Notes under the pieces: model-generated
What the model was told of the DNA's origin: nothing
The model's database searches: none
The model's input: the letters and a program-made list of their open reading frames with translations, nothing else
Translations under genes and position numbers: made by a program
Origin: Odoribacteraceae bacterium
Lineage (GTDB): Bacteria; Bacteroidota; Bacteroidia; Bacteroidales; Marinifilaceae
Direction: 5' to 3'
NCBI GenBank assembly: GCA_031259905.1
Contig: JAIRKS010000028.1
Location: forward strand, 1 to 6,601
Length of the DNA stretch: 6,601 nucleotides
In this document: positions 1 through 6,381 of the stretch, one piece after another
Position numbering within the stretch: position 1 is the first letter of the stretch
How the letters are laid out: each line of letters opens with the position of its first letter

Positions 1-613
1 ACAGCATCTGGGTTGTTCGTGGCCGCAAGATAATAAATTCTGAAAGCAAATCACAACACTCGATAATGCTGTTGACGTGCTCGTCGGTTGTTCGTGGCCG
101 CAAGATAATAAATTCTGAAAGCGAATCACAACACGAGAAAGAGACACACAACCTGCGTCGCGTTGTTCGTGCCCGCAAGATAATAAATTCTGAAAGCGAA
201 TCACAACTCGCCATGCTCCACGTGGTAGTCATAGTAGTTGTTCGTGGCCGCAAGATAATAAATTCTGAAAGCGAATCACAACTTCTTGGCCGTGATCTCC
301 TCGACGTACTCGTTGTTCGTGGCCGCAAGATAATAAATTCTGAAAGCAAATCACAACGCCGCGGAGGAGGCGTTACCGTTCAGGTTGTTGTTCGTGGCCG
401 CAAGATAATAAATTCTGAAAGCAAATCACAACTGCTTAACGTGGAAGAGGCGAGGGCGCTCAGTTGTTCGTGGCCGCAAGATAATAAATTCTGAAAGCAA
501 ATCACAACCATTGAACACCCGTTGTTCGCACGCTCCAGTTGTTCGTGGCCGCAAGATAATAAATTCTGAAAGCAAATCACAACTCCCCAGGCACGACAGC
601 GCCAGGAACACAA

Positions 614-657
614 GTTGTTTGTGGCCGCAAGATAATAAATTCAAAGTAAATCATGAC
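614..657. repeat. Decayed CRISPR repeat (ninth copy)
   Basis: This copy is 44 nt instead of 46. Relative to the consensus it has C to T at repeat position 7 (620), loss of a TG dinucleotide after AAATTC, C to T in the GCAAATC block, and CA to TG near the 3' end. The spacer before it is 30 nt and the one after it 29 nt, so it was laid down as a normal array unit and has since drifted. Terminal repeats of this kind usually mark the oldest end of an array. Confidence 0.88.
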
Positions 658-686
658 AGTACGCTTGAAATTCGTCCCGAAGACCT

Positions 687-743
687 GTTGTTTATGGCCG
701 CAGGATAATAACAAGATAATAAACACTGAAAGGAAACTTGAAT
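687..743. repeat. Strongly decayed terminal CRISPR repeat with an internal 11-bp duplication
   Basis: The copy begins GTTGTTTATGGCCGC, sharing the T at repeat position 7 with the previous decayed copy. It then carries CAGGATAATAA at 701-711 directly followed by CAAGATAATAA at 712-722, an 11-bp tandem duplication with one mismatch. After that, ACACTGAAAGGAAAC and a few more bases align with the repeat's 3' part, giving 46 + 11 = 57 bp. It sits exactly 29 nt after the ninth repeat. No further repeat follows, so this is the end of the array. Confidence 0.78.
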
Positions 744-767
744 CTGCTTCCCGGTGGAACTCGCTTG

Positions 768-775
768 TAAATTTG
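768..775 (+). promoter_or_regulatory. Candidate Bacteroidota -7 promoter element for the HTCS-peptidase operon
   Basis: TAAATTTG is an exact match to the Bacteroidota -7 consensus TAnnTTTG and is the only such match seen between the CRISPR array and the regulator gene. No clean TTTG -33 element lies at the usual distance upstream; the nearest partial is CTTG at 737-740, which is too far. Transcription would start near 780-785, leaving a leader of about 90 nt before the ATG at 874. This also argues against the upstream in-frame ATG at 754, which would lie before the transcript start. Confidence 0.4.
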
Positions 776-781
776 GCGGGC

Positions 782-795
782 GAAATAATTATTTC
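782..795. promoter_or_regulatory. 14-bp perfect palindrome, possible operator
   Basis: GAAATAATTATTTC is its own reverse complement and lies just downstream of the candidate -7 box, at or next to the predicted transcript start. The surrounding DNA is GC-rich, so an AT-only core stands out. A protein dimer bound here could control transcription of the operon. The palindrome is seen directly; the operator role is inference, and AT-rich palindromes can occur by chance. Confidence 0.3.
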
Positions 796-817
796 TACAT
801 TAGCGGCGTTCCCTTGC

Positions 818-841
818 GCCGGGGAGACAAGAACACCCGGC
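818..841 (+). other. GC-rich hairpin in the mRNA leader of the HTCS gene
   Basis: GCCGGG at 818-823 can pair with CCCGGC at 836-841, a six-base-pair all-GC stem around a 12-nt loop, ending 32 nt before the start codon. No T-run follows, so it is not an intrinsic terminator. It could affect leader stability or ribosome access. Short GC stems are common in DNA of this composition, so confidence is low. Confidence 0.25.
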
Positions 842-873
842 AGACAAGCGTCCCACTCGAAAAACCTGTAACG

Positions 874-3800
874 ATGAAAGCGATAACACGTGTACTCCTT
901 TACTGCTTGTTCTCCGCGCTTCCCGTTTGCGGTGGGGATCTCTCTTTCCGGTACTACACCACGCGAGACGGCCTGTCCAATAACAACGTACTATGCATGA
1001 TACAGGACGCGTCAGGGTTCCTCTGGTGCGGCACGCCCGACGGGTTAAACCGGTTCGACTCGAAAAACTTCAAAACATACCGTTACATCGCCGGTGACTC
1101 GACCTCGCTCGGCAACAACAACGTGCATGCATTACACGAGGCGTCGAACGGGGAGATCTGGGTGGGAACGGAGAATGGTGTCTACCGTCTCGATCCCTAC
1201 TCGGGTCGTTTCAGCCCCTTCCCGTTGCCACACGTTCACGGCGACGGGGAGTGCCCGGTCAACTGCAAGTGGCGGAAAAACATCGTCTACTCGATCAAGG
1301 AAGATCGCGAGCGGCGACTCTGGATCACGACATACGGCAACGGCATCTACCGCCACGACCTGAAGAGCGGCGAGTTGCGGCATTACACGCGGGACGACTC
1401 GTCATCGCGCACCTTCCCTCCCCCCGATCTGAACACGAAGATCCTCGTCGACCACGAGGGCACCGTGTGGGTGGCCACGAACGGGCAGGGGTTGTACAAG
1501 TACATCCCCTCCAGGGATTGTTTCGCGCGGGTACCGCTCCGCGACGAGGCGACGGGGCGCGAGGCTCTCTCGATCTACGCCCTCTGCGAGGACGCGTCGG
1601 GGAACATCTGGGCGTGTGACAACGGCCTCTTCAGGTACGACCCAGCGCGGCAGTCAACGACCTGCTACCTCGCCGGTCACCTGCGGAACGTGCACTTCAT
1701 TACCGGGACGCGGGGCGGCACGATGTTCATCGGCTCGGATGCCGGCCTGACCATCTATAACGCGGTCAACAATAGCAGCACGACGCTCTCCTGTCGCGAC
1801 GGGCATCCCGCCGGGTTGAACGACGACTTCGTTTACTCGATCCTCGAAGACCGCGAGGGGGGACTGTGGGTAGGCACGTATCGTGCCGGTCTCAACTACC
1901 TCTCCCCGGGCAGCCTGGCGTTCGAGTTCTACCCCCGCGCAGGCGACGGGCGGGGGCCGGGCGGGCGGATCGTCAACGAGCTGCACGAGGGGCCGGACGG
2001 GACGATCTGGGTGGGGACGGACGACAGGGGGCTCTTTCGTTTTTCGCCCGTCGACGGGAGTTTCTCGCCGGTATCGCTCGGCGTGAAAGGAGTGCAAGTG
2101 CAAGCGCTCCACGCGGACAGGGGGGAATTGTGGGTAGGGACGTACGGCGCGGGAGTGTACCGCGTCTCGCCGGGCGGGCGGGTGACGCATTATCCCGGGG
2201 AGACGCCGGGGTTAGACGCGCGGAGCGTCTATTCCTTTTACAGGGACAGCGGGGGGCGGTTGTGGATCGGGACGCAGACGGGGGTGCGGGTGTACGACGA
2301 GGCGACGGGCCGTTTCTCGGTGGTGGTCGACTTCGGTTTCAACTGCTACGTGGAGCGACTGGAGGAGGACGATTCCCGGACGCTGTGGATCGCGTCGCAG
2401 GGAAAGGGATTGATCAGCATCGACCTGGAGACGGACTCCATCACGTTCCACTCGAACGAGCGGACGGGGTTGCCGGAGATGGTGCCGACGTTCTGCATTG
2501 TCCGGGACAAGCTACTGATTGGCACGTCAGGGCGGGGACTGTACACCTACGACCCGCGTCGGGGCGAGTGCACGCGGCACGACGATTCGCTCGTCAACGC
2601 GCGGGGGAACATCCTGTCGATCATCCCCGGTGTCAACGAGATGTGGTTAGTCACGAGCGACGGGTTGCTGAGGCACGGCGAGGGTGCGTCCCGCCTGTAC
2701 AACGAGGAAGACGGGCTGTACTGCCAACCCTTCTCGACGAACGTGTGGCTACGGGCCTCCTCGGGTCACATTTACATTGGTGGTAGCAACGGGTTCAACC
2801 GCTTCTTGCCACGGGATATCCGCGCCAACGAGATCGTCCCGCGCGTGGCCTTCACCGCCTTCCGGCTTCCCGGCGAGACGTCCACGCGACTGCTCGACGA
2901 GAAACTTGCCGTGACGCTGCCGCGTGGCGAGGCGGGCTTCACTGTCGAGTTCGTCGCCACGAGCTTCTGCGCCCCGTCGAAAAACCGCTACCGGTACATG
3001 CTCGAGGGATTCGACAAAACATGGTTTCACGCCGACAACCGCGATAACAAGGCCACGTACACGAATCTCCCGCCGGGAGAGTACGCGTTCCGCGTCACCG
3101 CGTGCAACGACGACGGGCTGTGGAACCCGTCAGGGTCATGCCTGCGCGTGACGGTGCTGCCGCCGTGGTGGGCGAAAGGGATCGTGATCATCGTCGCCGG
3201 GCTGTTGCTGGTGTGCGCGCTCGCCGCCGTGTGCCTGCTACTGGTGAAGCGCCTCAAGCGCTCGCACGCGAACAAGATCGAGATACTCTACCACGAGAAC
3301 GAGCGCAACCTGAACGAGGCCCGGTTCAGCCTTTTTACCAGCATCACGCACGAGATACGGACGCCACTCTCCCTCATCCTCGCGCCTGTCGAGGCGATCT
3401 CGCGTCACCAGAACTTGCCCGACGAGATACAGGACGACCTCAACGTGATCAAGAAGAATAGCGAACGACTGCTCGACTTGAGTAACCAGGTGCTTGATTT
3501 CGCGAAAGTCGAGCAAGACCTGTACGTCATCAAGAACACGACGTTCGACCTCGTCGAGCTGGTCGAGACGATCGCCTGCCGCTTTGCACCCGCCATGCGG
3601 CAACGAGGGATACTCCTCGAGACCACCTTCCCGGAGAACCTCCCGCTGCTCCTATTCTCCGACAGGGAGGCCTTCACGAAGATGATCAGTAACCTGCTCG
3701 CGAACGCTCTCAAGTTCACGCGCGACCGCGTCCGCGTCGCCATCGAGGAGGAGACGCCGGGGAACGCCCTCCGCGTCATCGTCGAGGACAACGGCGCCGG

Positions 3801-4827
3801 CATTGACGAGGAGGAACGCGAGAAGATGTTCACCCTCTTCTACCGGGGGAAAAAGGGACGTAACCGGTTCACGCCGGGATTCGGCATTGGTCTCTCCATC
3901 GTCCAGCTACTCGCCGGGAGGATGAATATCGCGATCCACGTGGAGAGCGAGCGAAACGTCTCTACGCGCTTCACGCTACTCGTGCCCGCCGGGACGCGCG
4001 CGACGGGAGAGATCACCGGGCCAGCGGGAGAGACGCCCGTTGTTGCCCCGGCGAAGAAAGAGGGAACAGTGCTCATCGTCGAGGACAACGAGGAGTTCAT
4101 CGTCTACCTCGTCCGCGTCTTCAGCCGGAAATATCACGTTTGCACGGCGCCCGACGGGCAGAAGGCCCTCAAGCTGCTCAGGGAAAATACCGTTGACCTG
4201 ATCATTAGCGACCTCATGATGCCCGTCATGGACGGCCTCGAGCTGTGCGAGCACGTCAAGAACGACATCCGTCTCTCGCATATCCCCGTCATCCTTCTCA
4301 CGGCGAAAGGCGACGCCGCCTCGAAAGTCGATTGCCTCGAGCGGGGCGCCGACGTGTTCATCGAGAAACCCGTGTCGGCAAATTACCTCTACGCGCAAGT
4401 CTCCAGCCTGCTGGGAAACCGGAGTAAACTCCGGGGGATATTCGCCGGGCGGCCGTTCGCGCCGATCAATTTCGTCGCCAGAAACCAGTCCGACGAGCGA
4501 TGGTTCACCAGGCTCAACGAGTACATCCAGGAGAACCTCTCCAATCCCGACTTCTCCGTCGATCACCTCGTCCGCCTCGCCGGCACGAGCCGGACGCTCC
4601 TCTACTCGAAGGTCAAGGCCGTCACCGGGCTTACCCCGAACGACTTCATCCGCCTGGCACGGCTCAAGAAAGCCGCCGAGTACCTCCAGGCGGGAGAGCA
4701 CAAGGTAAACGAGATTAGCTTCATGGTCGGCTTCAGCGCCCCCTCGTACTTCGCCAAGTGCTTCCAGGCGCAATTCGGCATCCTCCCGAAAGAATTCATG
4801 GAACAACAACTCTCACGTAAATCATAA
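874..4827 (+). CDS. Hybrid two-component system (HTCS) sensor kinase / response regulator, AraC output
   Basis: A complete one-protein signalling system of 1317 residues, usual length for the family. HTCS proteins sense a ligand, typically an oligosaccharide, in the periplasm and switch on target operons. A signal peptide (about 1-21, MKAITRVLLYCLFSALP) is followed by about 14 propeller blades (residues 22-650, recurring LWVGT..GL.R..P motifs), which in this family fold into two seven-bladed propellers. Next come a Y_Y_Y domain (about 688-763) and one membrane helix (about 769-791). The kinase has its phospho-acceptor His826 in THEIRTPL, N-box NLLANALKFT (940-949), DNGAG (972-976) and GFGIGL (1002-1007). 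The receiver (about 1065-1180) has acidic pair E1070/D1071, phospho-acceptor Asp1113 in ISDLMMP and Lys1165. An AraC-type helix-turn-helix fills about 1212-1312. All catalytic residues are present. The ATG at 874 is preferred over the in-frame ATG at 754 because only it puts the signal peptide at the N terminus. No Shine-Dalgarno is seen, as usual in Bacteroidota. No polysaccharide-utilisation genes lie nearby, so the ligand cannot be named. Confidence 0.96.
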   Translation: MKAITRVLLYCLFSALPVCGGDLSFRYYTTRDGLSNNNVLCMIQDASGFLWCGTPDGLNRFDSKNFKTYRYIAGDSTSLGNNNVHALHEASNGEIWVGTENGVYRLDPYSGRFSPFPLPHVHGDGECPVNCKWRKNIVYSIKEDRERRLWITTYGNGIYRHDLKSGELRHYTRDDSSSRTFPPPDLNTKILVDHEGTVWVATNGQGLYKYIPSRDCFARVPLRDEATGREALSIYALCEDASGNIWACDNGLFRYDPARQSTTCYLAGHLRNVHFITGTRGGTMFIGSDAGLTIYNAVNNSSTTLSCRDGHPAGLNDDFVYSILEDREGGLWVGTYRAGLNYLSPGSLAFEFYPRAGDGRGPGGRIVNELHEGPDGTIWVGTDDRGLFRFSPVDGSFSPVSLGVKGVQVQALHADRGELWVGTYGAGVYRVSPGGRVTHYPGETPGLDARSVYSFYRDSGGRLWIGTQTGVRVYDEATGRFSVVVDFGFNCYVERLEEDDSRTLWIASQGKGLISIDLETDSITFHSNERTGLPEMVPTFCIVRDKLLIGTSGRGLYTYDPRRGECTRHDDSLVNARGNILSIIPGVNEMWLVTSDGLLRHGEGASRLYNEEDGLYCQPFSTNVWLRASSGHIYIGGSNGFNRFLPRDIRANEIVPRVAFTAFRLPGETSTRLLDEKLAVTLPRGEAGFTVEFVATSFCAPSKNRYRYMLEGFDKTWFHADNRDNKATYTNLPPGEYAFRVTACNDDGLWNPSGSCLRVTVLPPWWAKGIVIIVAGLLLVCALAAVCLLLVKRLKRSHANKIEILYHENERNLNEARFSLFTSITHEIRTPLSLILAPVEAISRHQNLPDEIQDDLNVIKKNSERLLDLSNQVLDFAKVEQDLYVIKNTTFDLVELVETIACRFAPAMRQRGILLETTFPENLPLLLFSDREAFTKMISNLLANALKFTRDRVRVAIEEETPGNALRVIVEDNGAGIDEEEREKMFTLFYRGKKGRNRFTPGFGIGLSIVQLLAGRMNIAIHVESERNVSTRFTLLVPAGTRATGEITGPAGETPVVAPAKKEGTVLIVEDNEEFIVYLVRVFSRKYHVCTAPDGQKALKLLRENTVDLIISDLMMPVMDGLELCEHVKNDIRLSHIPVILLTAKGDAASKVDCLERGADVFIEKPVSANYLYAQVSSLLGNRSKLRGIFAGRPFAPINFVARNQSDERWFTRLNEYIQENLSNPDFSVDHLVRLAGTSRTLLYSKVKAVTGLTPNDFIRLARLKKAAEYLQAGEHKVNEISFMVGFSAPSYFAKCFQAQFGILPKEFMEQQLSRKS
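1948..1965 (+). other. Potential G-quadruplex motif inside the HTCS coding strand
   Basis: Four G-runs (1948-1950, 1952-1956, 1959-1961, 1963-1965) are separated by loops of only 1, 2 and 1 bases, a canonical short-loop G-quadruplex pattern on the coding strand and hence in the mRNA. It encodes a loop between propeller blades (residues around Asp-Gly-Arg-Gly-Pro-Gly-Gly). It lies in a stretch where codons ending in G dominate. Whether it folds in the cell is unknown. Confidence 0.4.
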
Positions 4828-4830
4828 CAC

Positions 4831-6222
4831 ATGTTCAAAAAAGAAACCTACCAGGACAGGCGTTCCCGCCTGAAAAAAGAGATCGGTAACGGAGTGATTC
4901 TCTTCATCGGGAACAACGAGTGCGGCATGAATTACGCCGACAACACCTACCACTTCCGCCAGGATTCCACGTTCCTTTACTTCTTCGGCATCGATCGGCC
5001 GGGGCTAAACGCCATCCTCGATATCGACGAGGACATCGAGATCATCTTCGGCGATGAACTGACGCTTGACGACATCGTCTGGACAGGCACGCTGCCGACG
5101 ATCCGGGAAGCGGGCGAGGCGACCGGCATACACCGCGTCGAGCCTTCTGCCGAACTCGGCAAGTACATTCTCTCCACCCGCGCCGCCGGGCGTGTCGTGC
5201 ACTTCCTGCCGCCCTACCGCGGCGACCACCGCGTGTTGATACACGAGTTACTCGAGATCCCCCTCGACAGGCAGCCCTCGCGCGCCTCGACGCAATTCAC
5301 CCGCGCCGTCGTCAACCAGCGCGTCTACAAGTCCGGCGAGGAGATCGAGCAAATCGAGGAGGCCGTCAACATCTCCGCCGACATGCACCTCGCCGCCATG
5401 CGCGTGACGCGCCCCGGGATGAAAGAATCCGAGATCGCCGCCGCCGTGACGGCCGTCGCGCTGCGCGACGGGGGGCAACTCGCCTTCCCCGTGATCGCCA
5501 CCACCAACGGGCAGATCCTGCACAACCATTATCACGGGAACACCTGTCGCGAGGGGCAACTCTTCCTCCTCGACGCCGGCGCCGAGAACGCCATGCACTA
5601 CGCCGGGGATCTCTCCTCGACCTTCCCCGTGGGACGACGGTTTACCGCCCCCCAGCGGGTGATCTACGACATTGCCCTCCGGGCGCACCGGGCGGCGGTC
5701 GACGCGCTGGCGCCGGGCGTGCCGTTCAAGGACGTGCACTTCGCGGCCGCTGCCGCCATCGTCGAGGGGATGAAAGAGATCGGGCTCATGCGGGGGGATA
5801 CTATGGAGGCCGTGATGGCGGGAGCGCACGCGATCTTCTTCCCCTGCGGGACGGGCCACATGATGGGCCTCGACGTGCACGACATGGAGAACCTCGGCGA
5901 GACATGGGTCGGGTACAACGGCTATCCCAAGAGCACGCACTTCGGGTTAAAGTCCCTGCGCCTTGCCCGTCCCCTGGAGCCGGGGTTTGTCTTCACGATA
6001 GAACCCGGCATCTATTTCATCCCCGAACTGATCGATCGCTGGCGTGCCAGGAAGCGTTTCCTCAGGTACATCTGTTACGACAAGATCGATCCCTACATGC
6101 ACGTGGGAGGAATACGCAACGAGGAGAATTACCTCGTCACCAGCGATGGCGTCCGACGGCTCGGGAAGTATGTCCCGACCACCATCGACGAGGTGGAAGC
6201 GCTCCGCGAGGAGGCATTCTAA
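4831..6222 (+). CDS. pepP: Xaa-Pro aminopeptidase, M24 metallopeptidase family (PepP-like)
   Basis: A complete 463-residue cytoplasmic enzyme (no signal peptide) that removes an N-terminal residue when proline is second, aiding peptide turnover. The N-terminal aminopeptidase-P domain (about 1-130) contains the family-typical FRQDSTFLYFFGI and IIFGDE segments. The C-terminal pita-bread domain (about 170-455) carries the dinuclear metal ligands: Asp248 (LLDAGAE), Asp260 (YAGDLSSTFPV), His343 (GTGHMMGLDVHD), Glu391 (TIEPGIY) and Glu431 (GIRNEENYLVT). His231 (ILHNHYHG) and His350 match catalytic histidines of E. coli PepP. The two aspartates are 12 residues apart, against 11 in E. coli PepP; from memory Bacteroides homologues share the longer spacing. 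The start ATG is three bases after the upstream stop codon, with no Shine-Dalgarno, so translation may be coupled to the HTCS gene. No separate promoter is seen, and the hairpin at 6287-6317 ends the unit. Prolidase, a related M24 enzyme acting on dipeptides, is a less likely alternative given the full-length N-terminal domain. Confidence 0.94.
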   Translation: MFKKETYQDRRSRLKKEIGNGVILFIGNNECGMNYADNTYHFRQDSTFLYFFGIDRPGLNAILDIDEDIEIIFGDELTLDDIVWTGTLPTIREAGEATGIHRVEPSAELGKYILSTRAAGRVVHFLPPYRGDHRVLIHELLEIPLDRQPSRASTQFTRAVVNQRVYKSGEEIEQIEEAVNISADMHLAAMRVTRPGMKESEIAAAVTAVALRDGGQLAFPVIATTNGQILHNHYHGNTCREGQLFLLDAGAENAMHYAGDLSSTFPVGRRFTAPQRVIYDIALRAHRAAVDALAPGVPFKDVHFAAAAAIVEGMKEIGLMRGDTMEAVMAGAHAIFFPCGTGHMMGLDVHDMENLGETWVGYNGYPKSTHFGLKSLRLARPLEPGFVFTIEPGIYFIPELIDRWRARKRFLRYICYDKIDPYMHVGGIRNEENYLVTSDGVRRLGKYVPTTIDEVEALREEAF

Positions 6223-6286
6223 GCCCTTCCCCCGCGTCCTGGCGTGATACGATACCTGCGGACGCCTCCAAACAACATGTCAACCG

Positions 6287-6317
6287 AAACCTTCCCGCAA
6301 ACCGTCGGGAAGGTTTT
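6287..6317 (+). terminator. Intrinsic terminator after the peptidase gene
   Basis: AAACCTTCCCG at 6287-6297 pairs perfectly with CGGGAAGGTTT at 6306-6316, an 11-bp stem with an 8-nt loop, followed by T at 6317 and shortly after by a TTTT run at 6321-6324. It begins 64 nt past the peptidase stop codon and fits a terminator for the HTCS-peptidase operon. The U-tract is short and interrupted, so termination may be partial. On the minus strand the stem is followed only by a TTT, so it would be weak in that direction. Confidence 0.75.
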
Positions 6318-6381
6318 CACTTTTCATGGCGAACGTTTCGTGGCCGGTACAGTTGTCGGGAGAGCGTCGGGAAGCTCCCGG

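Larger units (their letters stand above)
1..743. CRISPR. CRISPR array, type II-C-like 46-bp repeats, right-hand end (array continues left of window)
   Basis: Eight full repeats of 46 bp lie at 12-57, 87-132, 162-207, 237-282, 312-357, 387-432, 463-508 and 538-583. Decayed copies follow at 614-657 and 687-743. Each starts GTTGTTCGTGGCCGC and ends GCAAATCACAAC, giving a 5-bp inverted terminus (GTTGT/ACAAC). Spacers are unrelated to each other and measure 29 nt (58-86, 133-161, 208-236, 283-311, 358-386, 509-537, 658-686) or 30 nt (433-462, 584-613). Positions 1-11 are the end of a further spacer, so the array extends to the left. Read on the minus strand the repeat begins GTTGTGATTTGCTTTCA, closely resembling, from memory, type II-C (Cas9) repeats of Bacteroides and Flavobacterium; that subtype also has 46-48 bp repeats and about 30-nt spacers. 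By that analogy crRNAs would be read from the minus strand, with the GTTGTGATTTGC part pairing with tracrRNA. No cas gene or tracrRNA is visible here. The type assignment is inference; the array itself is certain. Confidence 0.96.

Noticed and set aside
66..494. Open frame through the CRISPR array encoding a periodic peptide with VVRGRKIINSES repeats
   Set aside because: Repeat plus spacer is 75 bp (25 codons), so the frame stays open by arithmetic; the peptide is only the translated CRISPR repeat. The frames at 511-708, 380-613 (minus) and 426-644 (minus) are the same artefact.
754..873. Forty-codon N-terminal extension of the HTCS gene from the in-frame ATG at 754
   Set aside because: It would bury the signal peptide 40 residues inside the protein, and the candidate promoter box at 768-775 lies downstream of this ATG.
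3976..4809. 277-codon open frame on the minus strand opposite the HTCS receiver and DNA-binding region
   Set aside because: It shadows a strongly conserved coding region in GC-rich DNA; its translation shows no recognisable domain. The long minus-strand frames at 5248-5940 and 1654-2190 and the plus-strand frame at 1866-2786 are rejected for the same reason.
874..4827. Lipoprotein signal (LPVC near residue 19) at the HTCS N terminus
   Set aside because: The residue before the cysteine is valine rather than Gly, Ala or Ser, and HTCS sensors are anchored by their internal membrane helix; an ordinary signal peptide fits better.
6234..6265. GCGTCC/GGACGC six-base inverted repeat just after the peptidase stop codon
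   Set aside because: The stem is short with a 20-nt loop and no T-run; the much stronger hairpin at 6287-6317 explains termination.
6274..6280. AACATGT upstream of the terminator as an outlying copy of the 21-bp repeat core
   Set aside because: Seven bases alone are expected by chance and neighbouring bases do not match the unit.
6337..6346. TTCGTGGCCG, a ten-base match to the CRISPR repeat, as a possible tracrRNA anti-repeat or stray repeat
   Set aside because: A ten-base match to some part of a 46-bp repeat is likely by chance in 6.6 kb, the flanks do not match, and it is not the repeat end expected to pair with tracrRNA.
6368..6380. Small hairpin CGGGA-AGC-TCCCG between terminator and tandem repeat
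   Set aside because: A five-pair stem without a T-tract is not distinguishable from chance in this GC-rich segment; the rest of 6318-6381 shows no gene or promoter.
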